64,000 bases of DNA from Salvelinus alpinus (Eukaryota > Chordata > Actinopteri > Salmoniformes > Salmonidae): the NCBI RefSeq assembly GCF_045679555.1, contig NC_092120.1:8199805-8263804 (forward strand). The letters are read 5' to 3'. The notes below the pieces were generated by a model, which was not told where the DNA came from, made no database searches, and worked only from the letters and a program-made list of their open reading frames with translations. Position numbers and translations under genes: made by a program. Below, piece after piece: positions 38,001-49,358 of the stretch (its first letter is position 1; every line of letters starts with the position of its first letter).

Positions 38001-39626
38001 GGTGGGGACATCTCTATAGTCTTGTCTCTGTGTAGGGTGGGGACATCTCTATAGTCTTGTCTCTGTGTAGGGTGGGGACATCTCTATAGTCTTGTCTCTG
38101 TGTAGGGTGGGGACATCTCTATAGTCTTGTCTCTGTGTAGGGTGGGGACATCTCAATAGTCTTGTCTCTGTGTGGTGTGGGGACATCTCTATAGTCTTGT
38201 CTCTGTGTAGGGTGGGGACATCTCTATAGTCTTGTCTCTGTGTAGGGTGGGGACATCTCTATAGTCTTGTCTCTGTGTGGGGTGGGGACATCTCTATAGT
38301 CTTGTCTCTGTGTGGTGTGGGGACATCTCTATAGTCTTGTCGCTGTGTAGGGTGGGGACATCTCAATAGTCTTGTCTCTGTGTAGGGTGGGGACATCTCT
38401 ATAGTCTTGTCTCTGTGTAGGGTGGGGACATCTCTATAGTCTTGTCTCTGTGTGGGGTGGGGACATCTCAATAGTCTTGTCTCTGTGTAGGGTGGGGACA
38501 TCTCTATAGTCTTGTCTCTGTGTAGGGTGGGGACATCTCTATAGTCTTGTCTCTGTGGGGGGGCATCTCTATCGTTTTTTTCTCTCTGGGGACATCTCAA
38601 TAGTCTACAGTGGTTTCATCTCCCTCATCTGTAATGGTGTGGATCACAGGGTAGCTGAAAGGAGAATATGGTGGGCCCATTTACATTTCTCCCATTCTTC
38701 TGTAGGATCCACACAGGAGACAGGCCTTATAAGTGTGTTCATCCAGGCTGTGAGAAATCCTTCACACAACTCTCCAACCTACAGGTGACTACTGTCCATT
38801 TTCTTTGGTTTTTGGTTTTTATTCCAAGTGGTGAAAGCTCAGTAACACTGACCCTTAGTAGTTACATTCTTACAAATACCCATTTGAAGATGAGTCCTGA
38901 ACGGTCCTGTTCTGTTCCAGTCCCACAGACGGCAGCACAACAAGGACAAACCCTTCAAGTGCACCAATTGTAACCGTGGTTACACGGACGCGGCCAGTCT
39001 GGAAGTCCACATGTCCACTCACACGGTCAAACACGCCAAGCTCTACTCCTGTGGCCTCTGCAACCGCACATACACCTCTGTAAGAGAAACACCACTGTTA
39101 AGGCACCCAGCATGTAGTAGTCACAGACCTTTAACTTTCAACAGACATTTTCACAGGCTTCAGACAGTGTGCATGTCTGGCATAGTGTGTGTTGGTGCAC
39201 ACTTGTCAACTCTCGCTCTAACCCTCTGTATTCTATTCTCAGGAGACGTACCTGGTGAAACACATGCAGAAACACAACTCAGACCCACTCACTGCAGCGG
39301 CGGTCACTGCTGCACAGCACTCTCAGCAGAACCAAAGCCATACCCAGAACCAGGGAAGTTCTCATGGCCAAGGCCGAGGAGAGGGCACCAATAGTGGGGC
39401 AGGCCGAGCCGGAGGACAAGGTGGAGATCATGGACAAGGACAAAACCAGGGTAGCTACTCTCAGGCAGAGACGGCATCCTGCCCCTTTGACCTGCACCAG
39501 TATAAGACAGTCGCTGCAGGGGACATCCAGTTCAAAACAGTCAGTGTGGCGGACCTAGCGACCCACAAGGACCTCTGTCTCACCGTGGCTACCTCCACCA
39601 TTCAGGTGGAGCACCTAAACTCATAG
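29010..39626 (+). CDS. znf384: znf384-like C2H2 zinc-finger transcription factor
   Basis: Complete CDS in 10 coding exons: 29010-29069, 29183-29381, 29488-29607, 29714-29880, 30069-30163, 31059-31283, 31726-31893, 38706-38784, 38921-39079, 39243-39626. They total 1656 bases, 551 residues. The N-terminus [12 protein letters not shown], then [16 protein letters not shown], is diagnostic for ZNF384 (NMP4/CIZ). A basic RGRKKK lies at about 146-151. Eight C2H2 fingers occupy about 215-433: CRMC, CPHC, CSYC, CPHC, CSFC, CVHPGC, CTNC, CGLC. The tail is Q/G/H-rich and ends IQVEHLNS; human ZNF384 instead has long Ala/Gln runs. ZNF384 is a nuclear factor that binds AT-rich DNA and regulates matrix-protein genes. 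Coding exons 6 and 7 encode near-duplicate finger pairs. The intron between coding exons 7 and 8 is filled by a minisatellite. It could be one of several salmonid paralogues. Confidence 0.95.
30500..31055. repeat. Long pyrimidine-rich tract before znf384 coding exon 6
   Basis: About 550 bases rich in C and T lead into the AG acceptor at 31058. They give a spurious Ser/Phe/Leu-rich open frame. Possibly an extended polypyrimidine tract; otherwise low-complexity intron. Confidence 0.6.
31535..31549. repeat. Short (CA)n tract
   Basis: About eight CA repeats in the znf384 intron between coding exons 6 and 7. Confidence 0.6.
31920..38607. repeat. Giant minisatellite (29-bp to 35-bp units) filling a znf384 intron
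   Basis: From 31920 to about 32370 the unit is 29 bases (GACTTTTTCTCTGTGGGGAA plus CTCTCAATA). A transition zone follows to about 32535. Then about 170 copies of a 35-base unit (TCTCTGTGTAGGGTGGGGAC plus ATCTCTATAGTCTTG) run to 38607. Both units share TCTCTGTG, a G run and CTCWATAG, so the second looks derived from the first. Variants are TAGGG/TGGGG/TGGTG and CTCTATAG/CTCAATAG. It ends about 100 bases before the exon at 38706. The long open frames on both strands are a by-product: three 35-base units make 105 bases, so a stop-free frame stays open across many units. Confidence 0.97.
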
Positions 39627-40545
39627 GGGTGGGAGGGAAGAGTGGTAGAGACTGAGAGAAACTGGAGGAGGCCTATGGACAGACTGGATAAAAGCAATAC
39701 AGAGGGGATATAGGAAGATGTGCCTGAAAGGTGGGTAATGGAAGAGGAAGTTCAGAGATGTTTGAACAGAGATGGACTTTTTGTACTCGTTTCTCACTTT
39801 TATTTCATTTTACCAATGTTGAGTTTGTGTGTTTTTGTACTCTTTTATAATGAATGGCTAGTGTATACTGTTGGTAAAGGAGTGTTTCTCTGTCCATCAC
39901 TGCAATGGTGTGGAAGAGAGACAAAAAATGACTGAAAGAGAACAATGAGTGAAGAGATGTTTTCTCTTTTTTTTGATCCTTCTACTCCATACAAACACAA
40001 CTTTGATTGTGGTCACGTCCGTGAAGTGTATAACTGAAACTAACAGAGAATTGTTAAGGTACATTTTTCTACTTTCCCACAGATACTATCAGGTTTGGAT
40101 TACATCATCATTGTCATGATGGTTACTGTAATCTACCTTGTAAAATGTGCTCACAAATCCTTTTCACTGAGAAGAAAAAGGGAAGTAGGATCTGCAAAAG
40201 TATATATTGATATACATACCAGTGTGTGTGTGTGTATTAAAAATAAATGTATAATCTATACTATATAACACTTTGATATTTAGCCTCAGTCCAGAAGCCA
40301 ATCATAGAGCCATGTTTACCTCACATGACCCTGTAAGAACTGGGAAGTGAATGTGATCAGCTGGTACTTGTTCTATGTAATCCTTGTCATATTTATTTTT
40401 TGTGTCCTAAGAATATCATTGTTATCCAAATATATTCTGACTATACTTCCACTACTGTTATACTAAAGTGTATGAGCCTTTACAAACAGACTGATCCCTA
40501 TGAAAATAGTGTTTTCCCTTTTCAAACAATAAAAACCTCACTGAA
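39627..40545 (+). other. znf384: znf384 3' UTR with two polyadenylation signals
   Basis: AATAAA occurs at 40242-40247 and 40528-40533 downstream of the stop codon at 39624-39626. I see no other gene between here and gnl1. Confidence 0.6.
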
Positions 40546-41135
40546 ATCCAACAATTTGCTTTCCTGTAACGCATTGTGCACTTGCAGTAATGATAAAGAT
40601 TATGTTTGAAGGGTGAGATGCTGCTGTTTAATTTATTGTAACCACAGAGGTATTAGTTTGAATGTCACATTTGAATATGACAGCTGTAGACGTAAATTTG
40701 TCCTGTTGATTGCCTGTCTGTCTAAACGCTTGGTTCATTGATCTCCTGTAGTGTGATGTGTCACGCAAATAACACGTGTGTCGTGAACAACATTAGCGTA
40801 ATCGGAGTATTAGAGTAATCGGAGGTTTACTATACCATTCTTTAAATGTTTTTTTTCTTATCAATATTAACTTGCAATGTCTTGTCAGACAAGGATTCAA
40901 AAGCATAACATTTACATTGTTTAAAAAATAAGTAAATATAGACTGTATAATAACATGTATTACCATTCAATGGTTTTTCAACTTATTCAAAAAAAATTCT
41001 GCAGTGCCGGATGGCGTCGGGTGGGTGAAAAGTGTAGGAGTCGAGAAACTTCATGATAGTAAATAACGACGTTACTGTATTTCTGTCTTAGCTACCAGAA
41101 ACCCACACTACGAAACTGTCATTTTTCATTCAAAC

Positions 41136-44100
41136 ATGCCTCGGAAAAAGCCATTCAGCACCAAACAGAAGAAGAAACAGATGCAAGTGAAACGGGAAAG
41201 AAAGAGAGGTAACGTGAGCTGCAATGCCAGAAAGTGTGCGTGCCGAAAATGCTAACGTTAGCTAGCTTTTAATTTACTAACTTGTAACGTTACGTGGAGA
41301 GTTGAGTAACTTGGCTAGTTAGCTGTGTGCTTTCAGGAACAACAGCACTATGTCATGTTGCCCGATATATTTGTACGAATTAGCTACAATTAAAGAATAG
41401 GGACGTCATTATTTTTTGCCATAACATGCATATCTTATATATTTGGGTCTTTCTAGCAAACGTTAGCTACCTTGCTTGCTTGCTAGCTAGTACCTTGCTT
41501 GCTAGCTAAGGAGGTGACGTTACAGAGCTAGCAATGTGTGTGACCTTATCGCTCAATTGTATTGCTGGCGTCAATCATTGTCATTGATGGGGCTGAAGTG
41601 GAAAAGTATTGATGCACCGAAATCAGCATCACTGTACTACACTGGTATTGTTTTCACTTTGTGTAAGCTCTACTGCGCAGACTCGGTATCAAATTATGTA
41701 ATAGGAAAGCTAAGCTATCCCAAATTGAGGGTATAACAAAAGGTGTTGGAGATAACATACCTACACTCTACAGCTAGTAATGAAAATATATTTATTATGA
41801 AAACATCCACTGTCGATTTATTACATAAGGTTAGTATTGAGACGATTACTAAATGTATAGATAGCTATGTGTTATGCAATGTAGATAGCATATATGTAAA
41901 AGTATGTGCACTCGATTCAAAAGTAGAACGTTGTGGAATGTGGTCTTTGTTTGGTACCAAGTGCTGACACAGAGGCTAGTTTTCATTCTGTCCTCTGTAT
42001 GTTTGTGTCCCAAATAGCGCCCTATCCCCTATATATAGTGCACAACAAAAAGTTGTGCCCTATATAGGGAAAATGGTGCCATTTGGGAAGGGTTCAATGT
42101 AACTCTCTGATTATGATGACCTCTCCTCCTCAGGTGAGCCAGGCTCAGGGCCCAGCAGCCGTAATGCCAGTGTGGAGCGGGGGATGGACAGGGAGAGGCA
42201 GTCGGACACCTCAGATAGCGAAACCACAGATGTCAGGAGGATAAACCAGCAGCCCGGCATCAGGGAGGGCAGATACGATCCCAATAGGTGAGTTACCAAT
42301 ACATTATTGCTGGGCTTGAACAAAAGGGTTAATGGAAAAGATTAATTAGAGCAATGTCTATGTCTGTAGATATTATGAGTAAGAGGACGAAAGAGACTAA
42401 ATAATTAAATGAGAACATGTTACTGTAGGAATCCGGAACCATGAGCAAACAACTTTGACAGAGGTCAATGGTAAATTACAAAAACTGCTGTTGTCAGAAC
42501 AAACACCCACGTCACACACACCTGATATTCATGACTCTGCACACAGATGCTTTTGTGTCCTTCACACACTCACCCTGCCCAATTTCCCCCTTCTACACAC
42601 AGCTATTCTCATCTCTCTGTCCATTCAGGTTCCGTCTGCACTTTGAGAAGGAGAGCAGAGAGGAGGTGGAGAGGAGGAAGAAGCTTGCCAGAGAGAAGGT
42701 TCTGGACCAGATGTTAGACAAAGACCTGGAGGTTGACATCAACGACATCTACCCCACTGAGAAAGGTCAGAGCTCCTTGACCCTGAGCCTCACAACAACC
42801 TCTTAATGCTGTTAAATAAAGGTTCTGTCTCAAATGGCACCCTATTCCTTATTTAGTACACTCATTTTGACCTAAGTCAACATTGTGCTCTGGTCGAAGA
42901 AGTACACTATAGGGTGTGATTTGGTACGTAACCTGTACCCTGAGCCTCTCAATGCTGTTAAATAAAGAACCACTCTAGTGGGAGTTTTGACATGGTCTTT
43001 TCACTTTGTGTCAATGCTTGACGTATCTGTGCCACTGACCTCCAATCTCAGGTCTTGAGTTTCCGCGCCGACCTCCGTGGAACTATGGGATGAATCGTGA
43101 GGAGCTGCTGAGGAAAGAAGAGAAGTCATACCGGGAATATCTGAACGACCTGCACTCCAGAAACCCACCTGGATCCCTCAGCCACTTTGAGCACAACCTG
43201 GAGGTGAGGAAACGATATATTCAGAACCATTTATAAATGCTCTTCAGGGAGCTGGTAGCCTTGAGGTTAGTGACCGGCTAGTTACGGGGGGGAGGCGTAT
43301 TGTGTCAGCAGAAAGGTCCATTTTGATGGATAAATAAAGAGCTATTAATTCTACAATATTCTATAAACTTGAATGAATCGTTTAAAAACCACCTCTTTCT
43401 CTGACACTGAGCAAAACCTAGGGTAGGTAAGACCTATATATTCTTCATATAACTTTAGACTTTGTACTCCCACTCTTCATCTCTCCCCCTCTTCATCTCT
43501 CCCCCTCTTCATCTCTCCCCCTCTTCATCTCTCCCCCTCTTCATCTCTCCCCCTCTTCATCTCTCCCCCTCTTCATCTCTCCCCCTCTTCATCTCTCCCC
43601 CTCTTCATCTCTCACCCTCTTCATCTCTCACCCTCTTCATCTCTCACCCTCTTCATCTCTCCCCCTCTCTTTCTCTCAGACGTGGAGACAGTTGTGGAGA
43701 GTGTTGGAGATGTCCGATGTGATCCTGCTCATCGTGGACATCAGGCACCCGGTGGGTCATTTCTTTTAAACTCCTCCTACTGTCATTATCTGCTACTAGT
43801 CATGTACCATAGTATCAATATTAACTTACTACTGTCACCATGATAATGTAATTAATAGTCACTATTATGGTGTCATTATGCGTTGAACCATATGGTGAAT
43901 TGAATACATAGAGTATCCACCAGGTGGAGCCACAGACAGGGTAAGTTATTCATGGTCAGTACCAGTCTATACGTCGTTTGTCAGACAGAGCATGCATGTC
44001 TTAATGAATGTGTTCTGAGAGTTCCTGGTGTGTCTCTCCCATGCAGGTGCTGCAGTTTCCCCCAGCGCTGTACCACTACATCACTGGGGAGCTGCAGAAG

Positions 44101-47100
44101 CAGGTGGTGATGGTGCTGAACAAAGCTGACCTGTGTCCCCCTCCCCTGGTGCTGGCCTGGACACACTACCTCCATACACAGTTCCCCCACCTCCACTGTG
44201 TCTGCTTCACATCACACCCCGGCCAGCCATACAGCACAGGTGGGTGGGAGTGAGGGTGGTTGTGCTGGAGCGAAAGTGCCACACAAGACGAGGGACAATA
44301 ATGAGAGCTGTTTGGTGATGTTGAACTGTGTACTGGATCACCAGATGAACCTTTTCACTGTCTGTATCTGTCTCTGTGTCTCTAGTGCTTCAGAAGAAGA
44401 GGATGAGAAAAAAGGGTACATGTGGGTGGGGACATGCTGGAGGCCCCACCCACATCCTGAAGGCGTGTCAGGAAATCACAGCAGGAAAAGGTGAAAGGGA
44501 CACACCCACCTGGGTGGCTTAGTACCTATTTCACACATGTATTGCTAACTGTTACGGATACAAGTGTTCTGTGTGTATCCTGTGTGTATTTCTTTTCTCT
44601 CCTTCTCCCCTACTCACAGGTGACCATCATCATTCCCCAATCAGTCATCAATCAGTCGCTAATCAGAAGACACCTGCTCCTTTTCCCTTACCCAATCACA
44701 GTCCCTTTCCCTTGGTTTAAAACCCCTGTCAGTTGTTTTCTCCCCAGCTCAATCTCTTTTGTAAATGCCTTCTGTCTGTAGATCGCTTGTGTGTTTTGCA
44801 GCTACATGTCACTTGGTCCCCATCTGTGAGTATTGTTTTTGGTTATGGTGTTTGAGTGTTTGTTTGATGGTGGGAAAAGGGGGTAACCAGCAAGTCGCCC
44901 TTGGGCATACACTACCCGTAGGTAAACTTTGTTATATAAACACTAGTTAGAACTGGGCGGACCACCCCCTGTATTTTTGGTTAGTTAGTTAGCTGTTTGT
45001 GAAGTAGGCTAGTCTAGCTTAGGGGTGTTTTTGGATTATTCTTTCATTCCTTGGGTCCCGCTCAGCCCCTTTTCCTGCTCCCCCCCATTACCGTGTGTTT
45101 TTAAATAAACCTTGAGTGTTTGACGGTAGTAATTTAGTTGTCTGTGGTTATTTTTGTTCACACTGTTACGTTGTCACTATAATAATTTGCATGAGTTGTG
45201 TTACGGGTCCCATTAGCATCCCCCCTAGATTGTCGGGCCAAAGGGATTCGTAACATAAGTGGGCGCTCATCCGGGATCTGTCTTTATTGACACCCATACC
45301 GCTTATGCAAATTGTTGTAGTGGTATAGTTCAGTGTTGAGCGCTGTGCTGAAGTAGCATTAGTGTTTGCTATTTTTTTTGGCTCTTGTGTAGTAGTTCAA
45401 GATGGCTACTTTTGATTTGAAGTCCTTTTTGGATAACCCTTCGTGGGAGGTTTTTGATAGATGTCGTAGGGTAGATTTAATGACCTTGGCTGACCATTAT
45501 TCGGTTTCGATTCCGCCGGGTTTAGTTAAAGCGGAGGTTAAACAACTAGTGTTGAATGTTTTGTTGGAAGAACAGGTGCTTGTATTACCGCTGCCTGAGC
45601 CTACTACCCCTGTAGGGGATGTTGCTGCTCCTCTAAGCCCGGTGGTGTCTGAGGGCGAGGCTAAAGCTCCAGCCACATTGCCCCGTTTTGATCCACTCTC
45701 CCCACTTTCAACCGGTGATGCCAGGAGGGATGTCCGTTCCATACAGTTCCAACTTGAGGCAGAACGAGAACAGCGGCAGTTCCAGAGTTGGAGATGTGTA
45801 AAATTGAGGCAGAAAAAGAGGAAAGGCGAGAGACTCTCCAGTTGGAGATGTGTAAAATTGAGGCAGATTTAAAAATGCGCCAGATGGAACTGGAGGCAGA
45901 GACAGCGAGGCTAGCCTTCAGGCCTGCAGCGACTGTTAGTGAGGAGTCCTCACCAGCTGTAGCTTCCAACACTTTTGACATTAGTAGGCAGATTGCCTTA
46001 GTACCTGTGTTCAGAGAGTCAGAGGTTGACTCCTATTTTTGTGTATTTGAACGTATAGCCGTAGCCTTGAAATGGCCTGAAGAGGTATGGTGCCTATTAC
46101 TTCAGTGTAAATTAACTGGTAAAGCTCAAGAGGTTTTGTCAGCGCTACCTCTTGAGGACAGTTTAAATTATGAAGTGGTTAAAGCTACTGTTCTTCGCGC
46201 CTATGAGCTTGTGCCTGAGGCATACCGACAGAGATTTAGGTCTCATAAAAAGTCTTCTAGTAAGACTTATGTGGAATTTGCTAGAGAGAAGGGAAATCTG
46301 TTTGATAAATGGCATGCTGCTTGCAAGGTAACTGATTTTAACTCTCTCCGGGAGTTAATCTTGTTGGAAGAGTTTAAAAATTGCTTACCTGAACGCATTG
46401 TAGTGTACCTAAACGAACAGAAAGTATCCTCCCTGTCAGAAGCGTCTGTGTTGGCAGACGAGTTTGTGTTGAGGCACAAGAGTGTGTTTTCGGCTCATAC
46501 TGAGAGTAGAGTTACATGTCAGTTGTTTTCTCCCCAGCTCAATCTCTTTTGTAAATGCCTTCTGTCTGTAGATCGCTTGTGTGTTTTGCAGCTACATGTC
46601 ACTTGGTCCCCATCTGTGAGTATTGTTTTTGGTTATGGTGTTTGAGTGTTTGTTTGATGGTGGGAAAAGGGGGTAACCAGACAAGTCGCCCTTGGGCATA
46701 CACTACCCGTAGGTAAACTTTGTTATATAAACACTAGTTAGAACTGGGCGGACCACCCCCTGTATTTTTGGTTAGTTAGTTAGCTGTTTGTGAAGTAGGC
46801 TAGTCTAGCTTAGGGGTGTTTTTGGATTATTCTTTCATTCCTTGGGTCCCGCTCAGCCCCTTTTCCTGCTCCCCCCATTACCGTGTGTTTTTAAATAAAC
46901 CTTGAGTGTTTGACGGTAGTAATTTAGTTGTCTGTGGTTATTTTTGTTCACACTGTTACGTTGTCACTATAATAATTTGCATGAGTTGTGTTACGGGTCC
47001 CATTAGCATCCCCCCTAGATTGTCGGGCCAAAGGGATTCGTAACACTAACCATGCAAGTCTGTAATGACTTAATGCTTTGGCCAGGTACTTTCCATAGCA

Positions 47101-49358
47101 TAGCTAATTACTGTTGAATGAAGGATTGATGTCTTCGTACAAAGATCTGTGGGTGCAGGGTTGTAAGGGTATATCATAGAAGAACCAACACTGAATGGAA
47201 GTAGTCTTAAAATAGGCTGAAGACAAGTGAGGTTGCTTCCCGATTATCCTCTTTTTTCCAGAAGTGTGCAGAATGATTGGCTGTAGGGAGTGTTCACCAT
47301 TGTTACCCCCCACCCCCTTGTAGTGGACCTGTCCAGCTGGGAGAAGAAGATCCAGAGAGATGCGGTTGCTATGGGACCAGAGGGAGAGCAGTCAGAGGGG
47401 GCGGACTCTGTGCTAGTGGAGCACCAGAGTGATGTTGCCATGGAGATGAGCAGCCCCTCCCAGGAGCTGTATAAAGATGGCGTACTCACGCTGGGCTGTA
47501 TAGGTGAGCGGCCATGTTGGAAGCTTGCTTTCCTACCTCCCAATCACTAATTTGTTGTCACTGATTAGTAACTTGATAAATTAAGTTATGCTTGTGTACC
47601 TCAAAGCTTTGTTTCTCCACCAACTCCCTCTGGCATTCAGAAATGTCTACTACAAAGGGAATATGAATATACGTGTCTCTCTCTCTCCCTCCCTCCCTAG
47701 GCTTCCCTAACGTGGGGAAGTCATCAGTATTGAACAGTCTGGTAGGTAGGAAGGTGGTGAGTGTGTCTCGAACCCCCGGCCACACCAAATACTTCCAGAC
47801 CTACTACCTCACACCCACTGTCAAACTGTGTGACTGCCCTGGACTGGTCTTCCCTTCACTAGTCAACAAACAACTACAGGTAACTGAGAGGAGGGAGTAG
47901 GTAGGGTGTGTATGTTTGTATGTGTACTATGTCCTCCCATTCCCTTAGAATCCCAGGTCGAATCACTTTTTGGTGACAGCCTGTGAAGGAAATGTCTTGG
48001 AGAATAGAAGAATAAATTATATTCCCTCTGGCCATTTGAAGGCTGTACCAATCCTAAGTCTCAACTACTGCGGAGAGCCTTTGTGTATAAAAGCAATCAT
48101 TACCCGTCAACCCTTTTCAAACTTTTTCTCAACTTTTTTTCTTCCCCCTCTATCTTTTTTATCATGCTTTACTCTTTCTAAACACTTTTCTGTATCTACG
48201 CCTCTTCCTCCATCTCACCCTCCTCTTCTCTGCCCCTTTCTCCCTAGATCCTAGCTGGTATCTACCCAGTGTCTCAGCTGCAGGAGCCCTACAGTTCTGT
48301 GGGTTATCTGTGTGAGCGGACCCCCTTCCTGTCGGTGCTCAAGCTCCGGCACCCCAGCGTGGAGGGCCCACAGCATGCACCCAAGGGGGGGGAGAAGGAG
48401 AGGGAGCAGGGGCCCGAGCACAGCTGGACAGCCTGGGACGTGTGTGAGGGTAAGGACCACCTCCAGTCTGGCTCTAGAACCTCTGGTCTGGTTCTAAACT
48501 GTTGAAACACGCCCTCTTGTCTGGATGTCAGGGAGACATTTGGGAAATTCTCAGGAATAGTTGAAATTATAATACTATAACAATTTATCGATTTTTGTTT
48601 TCTCTCCCTACGTCTCTTTCTTGTTCTCTCTCTTCCCTCTTCTCTCTCTTTCTCCCTGTCTGTCTCACAGCCTGGGCAGAGAGGAGGGGTTATAAGACAG
48701 CGAAGGCAGCTCGTAACGACGTGTATCGGGCGGCTAACAGTCTGCTGCGGCTGGCCGTTGACGGCAGGCTGTGTCTGTGCCTCAGACCACCTGCATACAA
48801 CGATCAGAGAGGTCAGTGCACAGGTCATACAATGATCAAAGAGGTCATAGACCGGTCATGACAAACAGTGAGGCATATCACTATATCATTACTGTACAGA
48901 CAACCAGAGACTCATATTTAAAAGGGCAGACAGACACGCAGGGGAAGGGGATCTACTGCGCACAGCTGATGTTCATGTTGATCTGGCTTCCGTCCTTTAA
49001 ACTGATGACTGGGGCTTTGTACAAAAAAACACGAAGAAAAGTGTTTATTTGATTGATTGATTGATTAATTATTCAACTAATGGATTTGTGATATACAGAG
49101 CAGTGGGAGTCCCACCCAGACCTGGCAGAGATCATCGCTCTACAGGGACGGAGGGAAGAGGAGGGGGCAGGAGAGAGGGATGAGGAGGAGGAGGGAGAGT
49201 CCAGCTCTGAGCCAGAGGAGGAGAGGGATAGGGACGCTGATGATGATGAGGATGATGAAGACGAAGGGTTTGGACACCCGGCAGTGAAGGAGAGGAAGGG
49301 GCCAACCAGCCTCACAGTCAACATGTTCGATGTCCTCCGGGAAAACGAGTGCGAGTGA
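41136..49358 (+). CDS. gnl1: gnl1: circularly permuted GTPase, G protein nucleolar-like 1
   Basis: Complete CDS in 12 exons: 41136-41208, 42134-42287, 42629-42765, 43052-43203, 43680-43751, 44047-44239, 44386-44490, 47324-47503, 47701-47879, 48248-48449, 48671-48811, 49099-49358. They total 1848 bases, 615 residues (human GNL1 has 607). All junctions are GT/AG and in frame. The start MPRKKPFSTKQKKKQ is a basic nucleolar-type segment. The GTPase motifs are permuted as in the YlqF/YawG family: G4 NKAD at about 221-224 comes before G1 GFPNVGKSS at 356-364 and G3 DCPGL at 400-404. The C-terminus is strongly acidic (about 545-590). Related GTPases act in ribosome assembly; the cellular role of GNL1 is less settled. 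Intron 7 is lengthened by a recent LTR element. Exon 5 follows a 16-bp minisatellite. Confidence 0.96.
42007..42089. repeat. Foldback (palindromic) MITE
   Basis: The arms TCCCAAATAGCGCCCTATCC and GGGAAAATGGTGCCATTTGG surround a short CAACAAAAAGTTG turn. Located in gnl1 intron 1, about 45 bases before exon 2. Confidence 0.75.
42826..42924. repeat. Foldback (palindromic) MITE with long flanking duplication
   Basis: The arms CAAATGGCACCCTATTCCTT and ACTATAGGGTGTGATTTGG identify the family. The flanks at 42781-42821 and 42938-42967 both contain CCCTGAGCCTC and AATGCTGTTAAATAAAG. Lies in gnl1 intron 3. Confidence 0.75.
43473..43668. repeat. 16-bp pyrimidine minisatellite abutting gnl1 exon 5
   Basis: About 12 copies of CTCTTCATCTCTCCCC, some with CTCACC in place of CTCCCC. 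The array runs to within a dozen bases of the AG acceptor at 43678-43679, so it supplies the polypyrimidine tract of that exon. Confidence 0.9.
44550..45255 (+). repeat. 5' LTR of the Gypsy-type element
   Basis: It starts TGTTACGGATAC and ends GATTCGTAACA, so it has TG...CA ends. It holds an AATAAA signal near 45103 (TTTAAATAAACCTTGAG). Confidence 0.8.
45260..45277 (+). other. Primer-binding-type site
   Basis: TGGGCGCTCATCCGGGAT, a few bases after the 5' LTR, resembles the tRNA-Pro-type primer site known from retroviruses (TGGGGGCTCGTCCGGGAT). Assignment is from memory of that motif. Confidence 0.6.
45402..46510 (+). pseudogene. gag-like region with SCAN-like capsid domain (fossil)
   Basis: The gag-type reading begins MATFDLKSFLDNPSWEVF. 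Its later part has the pattern LTGKAQEVLSALP, VPEAYRQRFR, FNSLRELILLEEFKNCLPE and VLADEFVLRHKSVF, which matches SCAN-like Gag domains of Gmr1-type Gypsy elements. The SCAN domain of vertebrate zinc-finger proteins is thought to derive from such a Gag. This is a broken fossil. Confidence 0.7.
46517..47045 (+). repeat. 3' LTR of the Gypsy-type element
   Basis: 529 bases nearly identical to the corresponding part of the 5' LTR. Ends GATTCGTAACA, next to the CTAAC duplication. Confidence 0.85.

Larger units (their letters stand above)
44550..47045 (+). mobile_element. Gypsy/Ty3-type LTR retrotransposon (Gmr1-like), broken fossil
   Basis: The element lies in gnl1 intron 7 and is flanked by 5-base direct repeats CTAAC (44545-44549 and 47046-47050). 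Its parts in order are a 5' LTR (44550-45255), a primer-binding-type site (45260-45277), a gag-like region (45402-46510) and a 3' LTR (46517-47045). No protease, reverse transcriptase or integrase region was recognised, so it is broken, with at least one large break. The LTR parts that can be compared (529 bases) are almost identical, which points to a recent insertion. The Gmr1-like assignment rests on the SCAN-like capsid region. Confidence 0.82.

Noticed and set aside
32815-38600. Several 60-116 codon open frames with a repeating His/Thr/Arg-rich or Gly/Trp/Ser-rich pattern, on both strands.
   Set aside because: They come from the 35-base minisatellite. Because 35 is not a multiple of three, three units give a 35-residue period and stop-free stretches arise by chance. 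There are no splice sites or unique coding sequence.
31920-38607. CRISPR-like regular repeat spacing.
   Set aside because: Units are contiguous with no unique spacers and the genome is a vertebrate; it is a minisatellite.
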